Assembly: GCF_035751725.1 (NCBI RefSeq)
Contig: NZ_CP142104.1
Span: 4,526,001-4,590,000, forward strand
Reading direction: 5' to 3'
Source: Pseudomonas frederiksbergensis
GTDB taxonomy: Bacteria; Pseudomonadota; Gammaproteobacteria; Pseudomonadales; Pseudomonadaceae
DNA: 64,000 bases
Shown here: piece after piece, positions 54,227-63,980 of the stretch
Layout of the letters: each line of letters opens with the position of its first letter
How positions within the stretch are numbered: the stretch's first letter is position 1
Translations under genes and position numbers: made by a program
The notes under the pieces: generated by a model
Database searches by the model: none
The model's input: only the letters and a program-made list of their open reading frames with translations
What the model was told of the DNA's origin: nothing

Positions 54227-54826
54227 ATGAAAATCCTGTTGATCGGCGCCAACGGCACCGTCGGTTCGGCCATCGATAACGAGTTATCGCCCCGCCACGA
54301 CATCGTGCGCATCGGCCGCCACAGCGGTGACGTGCAGGTGGACATCAGCGACAGTGCCTCGATCCGCGCCATGTTCCAGAAAACCGGACGCTTCGACGCG
54401 CTGGTCTGTGCCGCAGGCAACGTCACCTTCGCGCCCCTGGGCGACATGACCGAGGAGAGCTTCGCCCTCGGCTTGAAGGACAAACTGATGGGCCAGGTCA
54501 ACCTGGTGCTGATCGGTCGTGAATTCGCCAATGACGGCGCATCCTTCACCCTCACGACTGGCGTGCTCAGCCACGACCCGATCAAGAGCGGCGCCTCGGC
54601 GGCGCTGGTGAACGGCGCCCTCGACAGTTTTGTACGCGCGGCGGCAATCGAACTGCCACGTGGGCTGCGGATCAATTCGGTGAGCCCGAATGTGCTGCTG
54701 GAAGCCATGGACAAATATGCGCCGTACTTCCGTGGCTACAAGCCGGTTCCCGCAGCGGAGGTGGCATTGGCCTACGCCAAGAGTGTCGAAGGCCTGCAAA
54801 CCGGACAGACCTTTCACGTGGGCTGA
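54227..54826 (+). CDS. Atypical short-chain dehydrogenase/reductase
   Basis: A 199-residue Rossmann-fold protein. The cofactor loop LIGANGTVGSAI is of the SDR type and VCAAGNVTFAP matches the NNAG region. Where classical SDRs have YxxxK, this reads SAALVNGALDSF: neither the Tyr nor the Lys is present. TTGVLS gives a Ser upstream. It may bind NAD(P) without usual catalysis, or use another chemistry. It is shorter than the usual 250. ATG at 54227 follows GAGGA. Target of the divergent LysR gene by inference. Confidence 0.8.
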   Translation: MKILLIGANGTVGSAIDNELSPRHDIVRIGRHSGDVQVDISDSASIRAMFQKTGRFDALVCAAGNVTFAPLGDMTEESFALGLKDKLMGQVNLVLIGREFANDGASFTLTTGVLSHDPIKSGASAALVNGALDSFVRAAAIELPRGLRINSVSPNVLLEAMDKYAPYFRGYKPVPAAEVALAYAKSVEGLQTGQTFHVG

Positions 54827-54882
54827 CCCCTTGTGATGAAGGAACAGTCTGAGTAACGTGACGGCACTTGTCTGGAGACCCA

Positions 54883-55560
54883 ATGATGCGTGCCGCTCGT
54901 TCCCTGTTGTTTGTCACCCTCCTCCCGCTGTTCGCCGGCTGCCAATTGCTCGATGCCCCGCGCCAGAGCGCATCCCATGCCGGGCAGACGCGCATGCAAG
55001 GCGAACTGACGGCGGCGGATGGCAGACTGGTGTTCCAGCCATGCCAGGAACAGCGCCGTTACATCATCAATGACACCGGCGGCACCAGCGTCCTGCAACA
55101 GGCCGCCACCCTGGCGGATGATCGCGGCAAGCTGTTTGCCGATATGCGGGGTCGCATCGTTTCCAGCGCGGCTGCCGGCACCGACAGCCAGTTGGACGTC
55201 GAGCAGTTGTATCGCCTGGAGCGCTCGGGAACGGCTTGTGAAGAGGTGGATTTCAAACGCTTGACCCTGCGCGCCGCGGGCCACGGCCCGGAATGGGTGC
55301 TCAAGGCCAGCGGCAAGGGCTTGGTACTGGACCGCGAAGGCCAGCCAACGCTGGCGGTGCCCTACGTCGAGGAGCAACTGGGCGATGGCCGCTTCAATCT
55401 CGGCACCGAGGCCAACGGCCAGAAAGTCGAGCTCTGGGTTACCCCGGCGCGCTGCGTCGACAGCGCCAGCGGCAGCGTGCAACACATGAGCGCTGAACTG
55501 CGGGTCAACGGCCAGGTCCAGCGCGGTTGTGCCTATTTCGGTGGTGCACGGGACGACTGA
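54883..55560 (+). CDS. Predicted outer-membrane or periplasmic lipoprotein (COG3650-like)
   Basis: A protein of about 225 residues with a lipobox LLPLFAGC near residues 13-20, so it is probably lipidated and surface- or periplasm-anchored. The mature part has two similar beta-rich halves (GRLVFQPCQEQRRY; EGQPTLAVPYVEEQLGDG) and four Cys that could pair. It resembles uncharacterised proteins grouped with COG3650. Two ATGs at 54883 and 54886 share a GGAG site; either is possible. It follows the SDR gene by 56 bases. Confidence 0.7.
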   Translation: MMRAARSLLFVTLLPLFAGCQLLDAPRQSASHAGQTRMQGELTAADGRLVFQPCQEQRRYIINDTGGTSVLQQAATLADDRGKLFADMRGRIVSSAAAGTDSQLDVEQLYRLERSGTACEEVDFKRLTLRAAGHGPEWVLKASGKGLVLDREGQPTLAVPYVEEQLGDGRFNLGTEANGQKVELWVTPARCVDSASGSVQHMSAELRVNGQVQRGCAYFGGARDD

Positions 55561-55669
55561 CTCGTTGCACGGCTGTTTTAACCTCACGGGAAACAGGGAA
55601 TGCAGCTTATAATCGCCGGTTTGAAGCACGCCCTGGCGCAGTTGTGTGCCCCGCGAACCGGATCCTGTC

Positions 55670-57283
55670 ATGTTACGAATCACCGAACTCAAGCTGCCGA
55701 TCGACCATCCCGAAGAAGACCTGCGTCCCGCCATCGTGCAACGCCTGGGCATCGCCAGCGAGGACCTGCTCGACTTCACCTTGTTCAAGCGCAGCTACGA
55801 CGCACGCAAGAAATCCTCCGAGCTTTGCTTCATCTACACCATCGACCTGACGGTGCGCGATGAAGCCAGCGTGCTGCGCAAGTTCGCCGATGACCGTAAC
55901 GTCAGCGAAGCGCCGGACATCAGCTACAAGATGGTTGGCCAGGCACCGGCAGACCTGGGCGAACGACCGATCGTCGTCGGCTTCGGCCCGTGCGGCATCT
56001 TCGCCGCCATGTTGCTCGCGCAGATGGGCTTCAAGCCGATCATCCTCGAGCGCGGCCCGCAAGTGCGCCAGCGCACCAAAGACACCTGGGGCCTGTGGCG
56101 TAAAAGTGTGCTCAACCCTGAATCCAACGTGCAATTCGGCGAGGGCGGCGCGGGGACATTCTCCGACGGCAAGCTCTACAGCCAGATCAAGGATCCGAAA
56201 TTCCTCGGCCGCAAGGTGCTGCACGAGTTCGTCAAGGCCGGGGCGCCCGAAGAAATCCTCTACGTGAGCAAGCCACACATCGGCACGTTTCGCCTGACAG
56301 GCGTCGTGGAAAACATGCGTGAGCAGATTCGCGCGCTGGGCGGCGAAGTCCGCTTCGGACAGCGGGTCACCGATGTGCTGATCGAAGATGGCCAATTGGT
56401 CGGTGTCGAGCTTGCCAGCGGTGAACAGATCCATTCCAAACATGTGATCCTCGCCCTGGGCCACAGCGCCCGTGACACGTTCCGCATGCTCCATAGCCGT
56501 GGCGTGTACATGGAAGCCAAGCCGTTCTCGGTGGGTTTCCGCATCGAACACCCGCAATCGCTGATCGACAGCGCACGGCTGGGCAAATACGCCGGCCATC
56601 CGAAGCTCGGCGCCGCCGATTACAAACTGGTGCACCACGCCAAGAATGGCCGCTCCGTGTACAGCTTCTGCATGTGCCCGGGCGGCACTGTGGTGGCAGC
56701 CACTTCCGAGCCGAACCGCGTCGTGACCAACGGCATGAGCCAGTACTCACGCAACGAGCGCAACGCCAACTCCGGCATCGTTGTAGGCATCACCCCGGAA
56801 GTGGATTACCCGGGTGGTCCACTGGCCGGGATCGAGTTGCAGGAGCGCCTGGAGTCCCACGCCTTCGTATTGGGCGGCAGCAACTATGAAGCCCCCGCGC
56901 AACTGGTGGGCGACTTCATCGCCGGCAAGCCGTCCACGGCGCTGGGCAGCGTCGAACCGTCCTACAAACCAGGGGTCGCCTTGGGTGACTTGGCCCTGGC
57001 CCTGCCGGATTTCGCCATCGAAGCCATCCGTGAAGCGTTGCCGGCGTTCGAGAAACAAATCCGCGGCTATTCACTGCACGATGCCGTGCTGACCGGCATC
57101 GAGACCCGCACTTCATCGCCGCTGCGCATCACTCGCAACGAAACGCTGCAGAGCCTGAATGTGAAGGGCCTGTTCCCGGCTGGCGAAGGCGCCGGTTACG
57201 CGGGCGGGATCCTGTCGGCGGGCGTGGATGGAATCCGCATTGCCGAAGCGGTGGCACGGGATATCCTCGGTCTCGAGGCGTGA
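55670..57283 (+). CDS. FAD-dependent dehydrogenase (COG2509 type)
   Basis: A 537-residue flavoprotein. Residues 1-95 form a ferredoxin-like N-terminal domain; GFGPCGIFAAMLLAQMGFKP (about 106-125) is the FAD fold, preceded by RPIVV, and FPAGEGAGYAGGILSAGVDG near the C-terminus closes the FAD site. The group is conserved in bacteria but uncharacterised. ATG at 55670 follows GGATC. It is likely monocistronic, with a repeat behind it. Confidence 0.8.
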   Translation: MLRITELKLPIDHPEEDLRPAIVQRLGIASEDLLDFTLFKRSYDARKKSSELCFIYTIDLTVRDEASVLRKFADDRNVSEAPDISYKMVGQAPADLGERPIVVGFGPCGIFAAMLLAQMGFKPIILERGPQVRQRTKDTWGLWRKSVLNPESNVQFGEGGAGTFSDGKLYSQIKDPKFLGRKVLHEFVKAGAPEEILYVSKPHIGTFRLTGVVENMREQIRALGGEVRFGQRVTDVLIEDGQLVGVELASGEQIHSKHVILALGHSARDTFRMLHSRGVYMEAKPFSVGFRIEHPQSLIDSARLGKYAGHPKLGAADYKLVHHAKNGRSVYSFCMCPGGTVVAATSEPNRVVTNGMSQYSRNERNANSGIVVGITPEVDYPGGPLAGIELQERLESHAFVLGGSNYEAPAQLVGDFIAGKPSTALGSVEPSYKPGVALGDLALALPDFAIEAIREALPAFEKQIRGYSLHDAVLTGIETRTSSPLRITRNETLQSLNVKGLFPAGEGAGYAGGILSAGVDGIRIAEAVARDILGLEA

Positions 57284-57290
57284 CCCCGGA

Positions 57291-57322
57291 CCTGTGGGAG
57301 CGGGCTTGCTCGCCCCCACAGG
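57291..57322. repeat. REP-like palindrome CCTGTGGGAGCGGGC / GCTCGCCCCCACAGG
   Basis: Near-perfect member of the GTGGGAGCGAGC family between convergent FAD-dehydrogenase and cysteine-synthase-like genes. Confidence 0.9.
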
Positions 57323-57335
57323 CGATCGCAGTGAT

Positions 57336-58430
57336 TCAAATGTTGGCCCGCAACACATTCTCCGGCAGCGCTTCTCCGCGCTCCGCACACGCAGCCACGG
57401 CGCTGATCAATACGTCCAATTCGTACCCCTGCTCCTTGAGCCACGCCGGATCGTAATAAGTCGTGGCGTAACGCTCGCCGCCGTCACACAAAATCGCCAC
57501 GATCGACCCCGACTCTCCGGCGTCCACCATTCCCTTCGCGGCGATCAATGCGCCGATCAGGTTGGTGCCGCTGGACCCGCCGACCCGGCGCCCCAGCCGC
57601 TGGGCCAGGTAATGCATGGCCGCGAGGGACAGGGCGTCGGGGACCTTGACCATCGCATCGATGACCTTGGGCAGGAACGACGCTTCGACCCGTGGCCGAC
57701 CGATGCCTTCGATCCGCGAGCCGCAATCCAGGCGCAGGTTGGCGTCGCCACTGCGGTAGTAATCGAAAAATACCGAGCGTTCGGCGTCGGCACACAGCAC
57801 ACGGGTACAGTGTTGGCGATAACGTACGTAGCGTCCCAGGGTAGCAGTCGTGCCACCGGTTCCGGGGCTGGAAATCAGCCAGGCCGGTTCCGGGTGCTGC
57901 TCGAAACGCATCTGCTGGAAGATCGACTCGGCGATGTTGTTGTTGGCGCGCCAATCCGTGGCGCGCTCGGCATAGGTGAATTGATCGATGAAATGACCGT
58001 CATGCTCACGCGCCAGGCGTTCGGATTCGGCATAAATCTGCGTAGGATCGTCCACCAGGTGGCTTTGGCCGCCATAGAAGGCGATCTGTGTGATTTTTTC
58101 CCGGGAGGTGCTCGCGGGCATTACCGCAATGAAGGGCAGGCCCAGCAATCGGGCAAAGTAAGCTTCGGAAATCGCCGTCGATCCGCTGGAGGCTTCGATC
58201 ACCGGCGCACCGGGCTTGAGCCAGCCGTTGCACAGCGCATAGAGAAACAACGAGCGAGCCAATCGATGCTTGAGGCTCCCGGTGGGATGGCTGGATTCGT
58301 CCTTGAAATACAGCTCTATGCCCGGCAGTCCCGGCAAGGGTAGCGGGATCAGGTGCGTATCGGCGCTGCGCTGGAAATCCGCTTCGATGATACGGATGGC
58401 TTCACGCGCCCACTGACGGTGGTCATTCAT
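57336..58430 (-). CDS. Cysteine-synthase-like PLP enzyme
   Basis: A 364-residue fold-type II PLP protein. The Schiff-base Lys is in [13 protein letters not shown], and [14 protein letters not shown] and [15 protein letters not shown] are the substrate and phosphate loops. The family includes cysteine synthases and L-cysteine desulfhydrases; homologues with GSLKHR in place of GSxKDR are common in pseudomonads, with little functional work. ATG at 58430 was chosen over 36 codons upstream. It may degrade cysteine or related amino acids. Confidence 0.8.
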   Translation of the reverse strand: MNDHRQWAREAIRIIEADFQRSADTHLIPLPLPGLPGIELYFKDESSHPTGSLKHRLARSLFLYALCNGWLKPGAPVIEASSGSTAISEAYFARLLGLPFIAVMPASTSREKITQIAFYGGQSHLVDDPTQIYAESERLAREHDGHFIDQFTYAERATDWRANNNIAESIFQQMRFEQHPEPAWLISSPGTGGTTATLGRYVRYRQHCTRVLCADAERSVFFDYYRSGDANLRLDCGSRIEGIGRPRVEASFLPKVIDAMVKVPDALSLAAMHYLAQRLGRRVGGSSGTNLIGALIAAKGMVDAGESGSIVAILCDGGERYATTYYDPAWLKEQGYELDVLISAVAACAERGEALPENVLRANI

Positions 58431-58694
58431 GGTGTTTTCTCGCTGGATCGGTACGACGCAGGCAGACCGATAGCCGCGGGGCACGATCTGGTTCGCAAAT
58501 ACGAGACGCCAGCTTAGGAAAAAACCGACATCCCGCACAGGTACAGCTAAGGTCCAATATGCCCGGCAACTGCCCGATTGCCCGGCGCAAGCGTTGTAAC
58601 AGCATATAACAAAAAAGAATATAACTTTTGTTTTAACAACTAACAGTACGGGTTAGGGTAGCCCATCTTTTGATTCGATGAATGGAGACCAGTC

Positions 58695-59882
58695 TTGGCT
58701 CTACGTAGCTCTATGACACGTTTTTTCCAACTGGAAGCGGCGAGCGGCCTTCTCTTGATCGCTGCCGCCGTCCTGGCCCTGGTCATCAACAATTCGCCGC
58801 TGGACTGGCTTTACAACGGCTTGCTGGACACACCGGTGGTGGCCCAGGTCGGCGCCTTGAAGATCGCCAAGCCCCTGTTGCTGTGGATCAACGATGGCCT
58901 GATGGCGCTGTTCTTCCTGCTGATCGGTCTTGAAGTCAAGCGCGAGGTCCTCGACGGACAACTGTCGAAGCCGTCGCAGATCGTCTTGCCGGGCGCAGCG
59001 GCGATCGGCGGCATGTTGGTTCCGGCGCTCATCTATTGGTTCCTCAACCGCGAGAACCCTGCCGCGCTGGCCGGCTGGGCGATCCCGACAGCCACCGATA
59101 TTGCCTTTGCCCTCGGCGTGTTGGCCTTGCTGGGCAAGCGAGTACCGGTGTCGCTCAAGCTGTTCCTGATGACCCTGGCAATCATCGATGACCTGGGCGC
59201 CATCGTCATCATTGCAATGTTCTACTCAGGCGACCTGTCGACGCTGTCGTTGGGCCTGGCTGCGGCTTGCATCGCGGCGCTGGTGGCCATGAACCGCATG
59301 GGCGTGGTCAAGCTCGGACCCTACATGGTGGTCGGGCTGATCCTCTGGGTTTGCGTGCTCAAGAGCGGCGTCCACGCCACCCTGGCGGGTGTGACGCTGG
59401 CCTTCTGCATTCCACTGCGCACGAAAAACGCCGAAACGTCGCCGCTGCTGGCACTCGAACATGCCCTTCATCCCTGGGTGGCCTACGGCATCCTGCCGCT
59501 GTTCGCCTTTGCCAACGCGGGCCTGTCCCTGAGCGGCGTGACCGCCGAGAGTTTCACCCATCATGTACCGATGGGCATTGCGATCGGCCTGTTGCTGGGC
59601 AAGACCGTCGGTGTGTTCGGCCTGACTTGGCTGGCAGTGAAGATCGGCATCGCCAGCCTGCCCGCCGGGGCTAATTGGGGGCAGATCCTGGGGGTGGCAA
59701 TCCTGTGTGGGATCGGGTTCACCATGAGTCTGTTTGTTGGCTCCCTCGCGTTTGAGCCGGGTGTCAGCGACTATGCGGGCATGGACCGGATGGGGATTCT
59801 CACCGGGTCGATTCTGGCGGCGTTGTTGGGTTATGCGGTGACGGCGGCGGCCAGTCGTAAGCAGGCTGCATTGCCTGGTTGA
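58695..59882 (+). CDS. nhaA: Na+/H+ antiporter NhaA
   Basis: A 395-residue inner-membrane antiporter with about 12 helices that exchanges cytoplasmic Na+ or Li+ for protons. The ion-binding Asp pair is in [15 protein letters not shown], and [20 protein letters not shown] is the interrupted-helix motif. The start appears to be TTG at 58695, with TGGAG eight bases upstream; the first ATG, six codons later, has no ribosome site. The 264-base upstream gap has an AT-rich AACAAAA...TTTTGTT inverted repeat near 58608-58632. Confidence 0.94.
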   Translation: MALRSSMTRFFQLEAASGLLLIAAAVLALVINNSPLDWLYNGLLDTPVVAQVGALKIAKPLLLWINDGLMALFFLLIGLEVKREVLDGQLSKPSQIVLPGAAAIGGMLVPALIYWFLNRENPAALAGWAIPTATDIAFALGVLALLGKRVPVSLKLFLMTLAIIDDLGAIVIIAMFYSGDLSTLSLGLAAACIAALVAMNRMGVVKLGPYMVVGLILWVCVLKSGVHATLAGVTLAFCIPLRTKNAETSPLLALEHALHPWVAYGILPLFAFANAGLSLSGVTAESFTHHVPMGIAIGLLLGKTVGVFGLTWLAVKIGIASLPAGANWGQILGVAILCGIGFTMSLFVGSLAFEPGVSDYAGMDRMGILTGSILAALLGYAVTAAASRKQAALPG

Positions 59883-59988
59883 TTCCTGGCTGTCGGGTGG
59901 ATCGCTATGCCGCCGGGGTGTGGCGATCCTTTAAGCAATTCCCGGTCGGTGTGTATATCCATTGCTGCGGTAATGGCCACTTTAAGCC

Positions 59989-60023
59989 AAAAAAAGGCGC
60001 CCTCCCATTCAGAAGGAAGCGCC
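59989..60023 (-). terminator. Rho-independent terminator of the glycine-zipper lipoprotein gene
   Basis: Stem GGCGCTTCC / GGGAGGGCGCC-like (GGCGC and GCGCC perfectly paired) followed on the minus strand by seven T, 26 bases past the stop. Confidence 0.85.
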
Positions 60024-60048
60024 GTTCTTTCTCTTACCGACTCAAAGC

Positions 60049-60513
60049 TTAGTGCGATACGCGACTCGTACCACCCACGGTGGAAATCCGCACCCGCTCA
60101 CCCACACGGAACACCTCGTTCTCCTGAACCTGCTGCACATAGGCACGCATACTGCCGTCATCTTCACGCACAGTAATTTCCACACCCTGGGTACGGGTCA
60201 GGCCTTCTTCGGTAGCGGAACCAATCAAGCCACCGGCCACGGCACCGATCACAGCAGCGACGATGCTGCCACGGCCACCACCAATAGCGCTGCCGCCGAC
60301 ACCACCGACCACGGCACCCGCCGCGCCGCCGATCGGGGTCTTGGTGCCTTCGATCTTGACCGGACGCAGGGACTCGATAGTGCCCATGCGAATCGTCTGG
60401 ACGCGACGCGCTTCGTCACGGGAGTAGGAGTCACCGGTCAGGCTCGACTGACAGCCAGTGAGCAACATCGCCATCGTGGAAAAGGAAGCAACCAGCAAAA
60501 CAGACTTACGCAT
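60049..60513 (-). CDS. Glycine-zipper outer-membrane lipoprotein (SlyB-like)
   Basis: A 154-residue lipoprotein with lipobox MLLTGC (residues about 15-20) and a double glycine zipper between about 75 and 120 (PIGGAAGAVVGGVGGSAIGG). The C-terminal part is beta-rich (EITVREDDGSMRAYV). SlyB/17-kDa-antigen-like proteins stabilise the outer membrane; in Enterobacteria slyB is under PhoPQ. ATG at 60513 follows GGAG. It has its own terminator. Confidence 0.85.
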   Translation of the reverse strand: MRKSVLLVASFSTMAMLLTGCQSSLTGDSYSRDEARRVQTIRMGTIESLRPVKIEGTKTPIGGAAGAVVGGVGGSAIGGGRGSIVAAVIGAVAGGLIGSATEEGLTRTQGVEITVREDDGSMRAYVQQVQENEVFRVGERVRISTVGGTSRVSH

Positions 60514-60683
60514 AGCATCAAACTCCAAAAGACAGGGATCCATTAAACTCTCCGGCTTGACGCCTGTCACGGCCTTGCCGGGATAAAATTGTTTTCATTC
60601 AGGTGGGATACAGGCGCACCCGAAAAATTCACCAAACAATAGCGCCAAAACCAAACATCAGCGTCACCGCACCAGGAATTTCC

Positions 60684-60965
60684 ATGGATTACTTCATCAT
60701 AGTCGCTACCACCCTAGCGGGCCTGTACTTCCACTGGTGGCTGTACGTACGCATCAAACGCTGGATGGACCGCGACCTGGCGCTATCATTGGCCGGGCAG
60801 GATGAACCGAAGAAGCGCTATATGCTGGAGCAACTGGCCCGAGCCCGCGAACAGGGCGTCAAGCGACGGGACCTGCCGCAATGGCTCCAGGCCGCGGCGG
60901 CGGGTTATCCGGTCAAGGCGCCAGGCGCTCGCGAATCCAATCCGCCCCTTGCAGGCGGTAGTTGA
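60684..60965 (+). CDS. Small single-pass membrane protein of unknown function
   Basis: A 93-residue protein with one membrane helix ([20 protein letters not shown], residues 3-22) and a charged cytoplasmic tail ([19 protein letters not shown]). ATG at 60684 follows AGGA. I do not recognise a named family; similar proteins occur next to pdxH in pseudomonads as far as I recall. The last 53 bases overlap the 3' end of the convergent pdxH gene, so the final residues ([13 protein letters not shown]) are antisense to pdxH. Confidence 0.65.
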   Translation: MDYFIIVATTLAGLYFHWWLYVRIKRWMDRDLALSLAGQDEPKKRYMLEQLARAREQGVKRRDLPQWLQAAAAGYPVKAPGARESNPPLAGGS

Positions 60966-61560
60966 GACGATCGTGAAGACGACTCGGGCGCCCCTGCCAG
61001 AACTCGATGCGCTCGGGCAGCAAGCGATAGCCACCCCAATGCTCGGGGCAATGGGGTTGGCTGTCGCTGAAACGCTGCTCGGTAGCCTTGAGCAAATCTT
61101 CCAGCTCACCGCGCCCGGCAATCACCCGGCTCTGCGGTGACGCCCAGGCACCGAGTCGGCTGCCCAGTGGCCGGACCTGGTAGTACGCGTCCGACTCCTG
61201 CGCGGTGACTTTCACGACCTTGCCTTCGATGCGCACCTGGCGCTCCAGGGTCGGCCAGAAGAACGTCACGGCCGCGTACGGATTCGCCGCCAATTGCTGG
61301 CCCTTGGCACTGTCGTAGTTGGTGAAGAAGGTAAAGCCCTGGGCGTCCAGCCCCTTGAGCAGCAGGATCCGGCAATGAGGACGACCGTCGGGATCCACTG
61401 TCGCCAGGGTCATGGCATTGGCTTCCACCGGGGCCTGTTCGGTTTTCACCGCGTCGGCGAACCATTGGTGGAACAGCGCGAACGGCTCGGCCGGGGCTTG
61501 CGCCTCGGCCAGGCCATCACGGGTATAGTCACGGCGCATATCAGCCAGCGTTTGGGTCAT
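60913..61560 (-). CDS. pdxH: Pyridoxamine 5'-phosphate oxidase
   Basis: A 215-residue FMN enzyme that oxidises pyridoxine or pyridoxamine 5'-phosphate to pyridoxal 5'-phosphate. It starts with [10 protein letters not shown], and [27 protein letters not shown] and [13 protein letters not shown] are FMN- and substrate-binding segments; WIRERLAP at the C-terminus is the conserved PNPOx end. ATG at 61560 follows AAGGAA. It lies 24 bases after the OmpA-family gene on the same strand and may be co-transcribed. Confidence 0.96.
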   Translation of the reverse strand: MTQTLADMRRDYTRDGLAEAQAPAEPFALFHQWFADAVKTEQAPVEANAMTLATVDPDGRPHCRILLLKGLDAQGFTFFTNYDSAKGQQLAANPYAAVTFFWPTLERQVRIEGKVVKVTAQESDAYYQVRPLGSRLGAWASPQSRVIAGRGELEDLLKATEQRFSDSQPHCPEHWGGYRLLPERIEFWQGRPSRLHDRLNYRLQGADWIRERLAP

Positions 61561-61584
61561 GGCGCGTTCCTTGTGATCAGCCAA

Positions 61585-62715
61585 TCACTGTTTTTTGGAG
61601 GTGTCGGCGGCAGCGACTTTTTTCCCGTCGGCCGCGGCCTTGGCCGGTTCAGGTTTCTTCGCCGGCGTGGTCTTCTTGGCCGGGGCTTTTTTCGCCGGGG
61701 CCTTTGCAGGAGCCTTTGCAGGAGCCTTCTTGGCAGCGGCTTTCTTGGCAGCCGGGGCGGCGGCCTTTTTCGCCGCCGGGGCCGGCGCAGGCGCTGCGGG
61801 CTTGATGTCCTGGGCCGCCACCATGGTTACCGGTGCAGGGGCCGGCATGTTGTACTTGCTCAACAACGCGACCATGGTATTCGCCGGGGTGACCAGCAAC
61901 TCGACACGACGGTTCAAGGCCCGACCCTCGACACTGTCGTTGGCCGCACGTGGCGCCGCCGAGCCCATGCCGCGCAGCATCAGGCGATCACGCTGCAAGC
62001 CGCTGAGCCGGAAGATCGCCGCGATGGACTGGGCGCGTTCCTGGCTGAGTTTCAGGTTGGCCGGCGCCGCGCCCGACGTATCGGCATGACCGAGGATCAA
62101 CACTGCCGTTTGCGGATCGGCCTCGAGAATTTTTGCGACGCGGGTGAACGGACCGAGGGTCACCGGCAGCAGCATGGCCGGGCGGTCCGGGTTGAACGAG
62201 CCGTCCGCAGGGGCGGTGACCACCAGCACGTTATCGCGGCGCTCCAGTTCAAGCTTGCTGTCCTTGATGGCGGTGCGCAGCTTCGGCTCATAATCGTCGA
62301 GCCAGGCCTGGGTGACTTTCGGGTCGGGCATCGGCACGGCCTTGGCGGTTTCCTGCTTCTCGCCGCCGAACGGCCACCACCATTTGCCATTGCTCTCGGC
62401 TTGCGCCTTGGCAACGGTGGCCGGCGCCTTGGTTTCAGGCTTGGCCGCGGGTTTCACTTCTTCTTTCTTGGCAACATCGGCACCGTCATCGGAAGAGAAC
62501 GGCCACCACCAGTGCGTCGCGCCCTCGGCCTTGGCTTGCGGCGCCACCGCGGCGGGTTTCAAAGGGGCCTGCGGGGCCGTGTCCTTGGTCGCGACCTTGT
62601 CGGAGGAACCGAACGGCCACCAGCCACTGCCGCCCTCGGCATCATTTTGTGGGTTTTGTGCGCAACCGGTAATAGCGAAGCACAGCGCCAGAGCGAGGGT
62701 TTTATTCGATGACAT
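61585..62715 (-). CDS. OmpA-family lipoprotein with Trp-rich repeats and Lys/Ala/Pro tail
   Basis: A 376-residue protein. Lipobox AITGC gives lipidated Cys18. Three short repeats follow: GWWPFGSS (31-38), WWWPFSSD (69-76) and WWWPFGGE (112-119), in low-complexity Ala/Lys/Pro linkers. The OmpA C-terminal domain lies near 155-285 (LILGHADTSGAA; LSQERAQSIAAIFRLSG; NRRVELLV), with the peptidoglycan-binding Asp and Arg. The tail from about 306 is Lys/Ala/Pro-rich and histone H1-like. It would tether outer membrane to peptidoglycan. ATG at 62715. The tail and the repeats are unusual in the family. Confidence 0.85.
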   Translation of the reverse strand: MSSNKTLALALCFAITGCAQNPQNDAEGGSGWWPFGSSDKVATKDTAPQAPLKPAAVAPQAKAEGATHWWWPFSSDDGADVAKKEEVKPAAKPETKAPATVAKAQAESNGKWWWPFGGEKQETAKAVPMPDPKVTQAWLDDYEPKLRTAIKDSKLELERRDNVLVVTAPADGSFNPDRPAMLLPVTLGPFTRVAKILEADPQTAVLILGHADTSGAAPANLKLSQERAQSIAAIFRLSGLQRDRLMLRGMGSAAPRAANDSVEGRALNRRVELLVTPANTMVALLSKYNMPAPAPVTMVAAQDIKPAAPAPAPAAKKAAAPAAKKAAAKKAPAKAPAKAPAKKAPAKKTTPAKKPEPAKAAADGKKVAAADTSKKQ

Positions 62716-62834
62716 TGGATATCCACAAAAATGATCTGAAGTAAAAAACAAAGGCCATGTTCCGGCCGCATAAACAGACGCTTGGAAAGCGAAAAGAACA
62801 CCTGGTTCCTGTATCCACTACCGTCAACGGCGTT

Positions 62835-63980
62835 TTATAGACAAGTGGCAAGCACCCGCGCAAGGTGCTGCGCACGCGGGTCCATCAAGACGTAGGGCCC
62901 GAGCGTGTTGGTTACGAAACCGAACGCAACGTCATGCTCAGGATCGGCGAAACCGAGGGAGCCCCCTGCCCCGGGATGACCGAATGCCCGCGGCCCGAGG
63001 CCGTAGGTGGCGTTTGGCACATCCGGTTGATCCAACATGCAACCCAGGCCGAAACGGGTCTGGGTCAATAACGTTTTATCCTCGCCAAAACTGTGCTGGC
63101 GAGTCAGTTCGTCGAGCATTTCACCTTCCAGCAAACTGCCGTCCAGCAGGCCGGCGTAGAACCCGGCGAGACTGCGGGCGTTGCCATGGCCGTTCGCCGC
63201 CGGCTGCTGCATGCGCCGCCATTCCGGTTTGTTGGTGCTCGTCATGATCGATGGCGGGTTGGTGAAGGCCCGGGTGGTCATGGCCGTCGGCTCGCGCATC
63301 GTGACCTGTAACAGGCGCTGGGCCGCGGCATCACCGACGTTGCCTTTGCCGCGCGCGATATGCGCCACGCGATGAAACTCTGCATCGGCCAGACCTACGT
63401 GGAAGTCCAGCCCCAGCGGTTTGGCAACCCGGGCCACGATGGACTCGCCCGGACCGCGGCCATCGGCCCTGCGCAACAGTTCGCCGACCAACCAGCCGTA
63501 CGTGATCGCGGCATAACCGTGGCCCTCGCCGGGCGTCCACCAGGGTGTTTCAGCGGCCAAGGCATCGACCATGGCTTGCCAATCGTAAAGTGCCGCGGGC
63601 GCCATCAATTCCCTCAGCGCCGGTAGGCCGGCCTGATGGCAGAGCAACTGGCGCAGGGTGACGGATTGCTTGCCCGCCGCCGCAAATTCAGGCCAGTAGC
63701 GAGCGACCGGCGCGTCCAGTTGCAACTTGCCTTCAGCCACCAGTTGCAAGGCGGTTACGGCGGTGAATGTCTTGGTACAGGAAAACAGATTGGCGAGGGT
63801 GTCGCTGTGCCAAGCCTCATGACCATCCTTGTCGGCGGTGCCGGCCCAGAGATCGATGACCGTACGCCCACCCACCTGGATACACAACGCCGCGCCGCGC
63901 TCCTGGGGATCGTCGAACAACGCCGCGAACGCTTCACGCACCGATTCGAATTGAAGCTCGTAATGGCCTTGAATTTGCAC
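62835..63980 (-). CDS. Serine hydrolase of the class C beta-lactamase fold (EstB-like)
   Basis: A 381-residue protein with the SxxK nucleophile motif in FSCTKTFTAVTA (about residues 66-77), the Tyr motif in GYAAITYGW and a C-terminal HPGAGGS in place of KTG. It groups with EstB-type esterases and DD-peptidase-like proteins; beta-lactam hydrolysis is unlikely. No signal peptide is seen, so it is probably cytoplasmic. GTG at 63980, six bases after GGGAG, is preferred to the TTG two codons earlier. The gene ends the window. Confidence 0.85.
   Translation of the reverse strand: MQIQGHYELQFESVREAFAALFDDPQERGAALCIQVGGRTVIDLWAGTADKDGHEAWHSDTLANLFSCTKTFTAVTALQLVAEGKLQLDAPVARYWPEFAAAGKQSVTLRQLLCHQAGLPALRELMAPAALYDWQAMVDALAAETPWWTPGEGHGYAAITYGWLVGELLRRADGRGPGESIVARVAKPLGLDFHVGLADAEFHRVAHIARGKGNVGDAAAQRLLQVTMREPTAMTTRAFTNPPSIMTSTNKPEWRRMQQPAANGHGNARSLAGFYAGLLDGSLLEGEMLDELTRQHSFGEDKTLLTQTRFGLGCMLDQPDVPNATYGLGPRAFGHPGAGGSLGFADPEHDVAFGFVTNTLGPYVLMDPRAQHLARVLATCL

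Noticed and set aside
58431..58694. A sodium-responsive riboswitch before nhaA
   Set aside because: Only an AT-rich inverted repeat is visible. No recognised riboswitch core or covarying stems could be identified by eye.
62835..63980. AmpC-type beta-lactamase resistance gene
   Set aside because: The fold and SxxK motif are shared, but KTG is replaced by HPGAGGS and no signal peptide is present. This fits EstB-like esterases.
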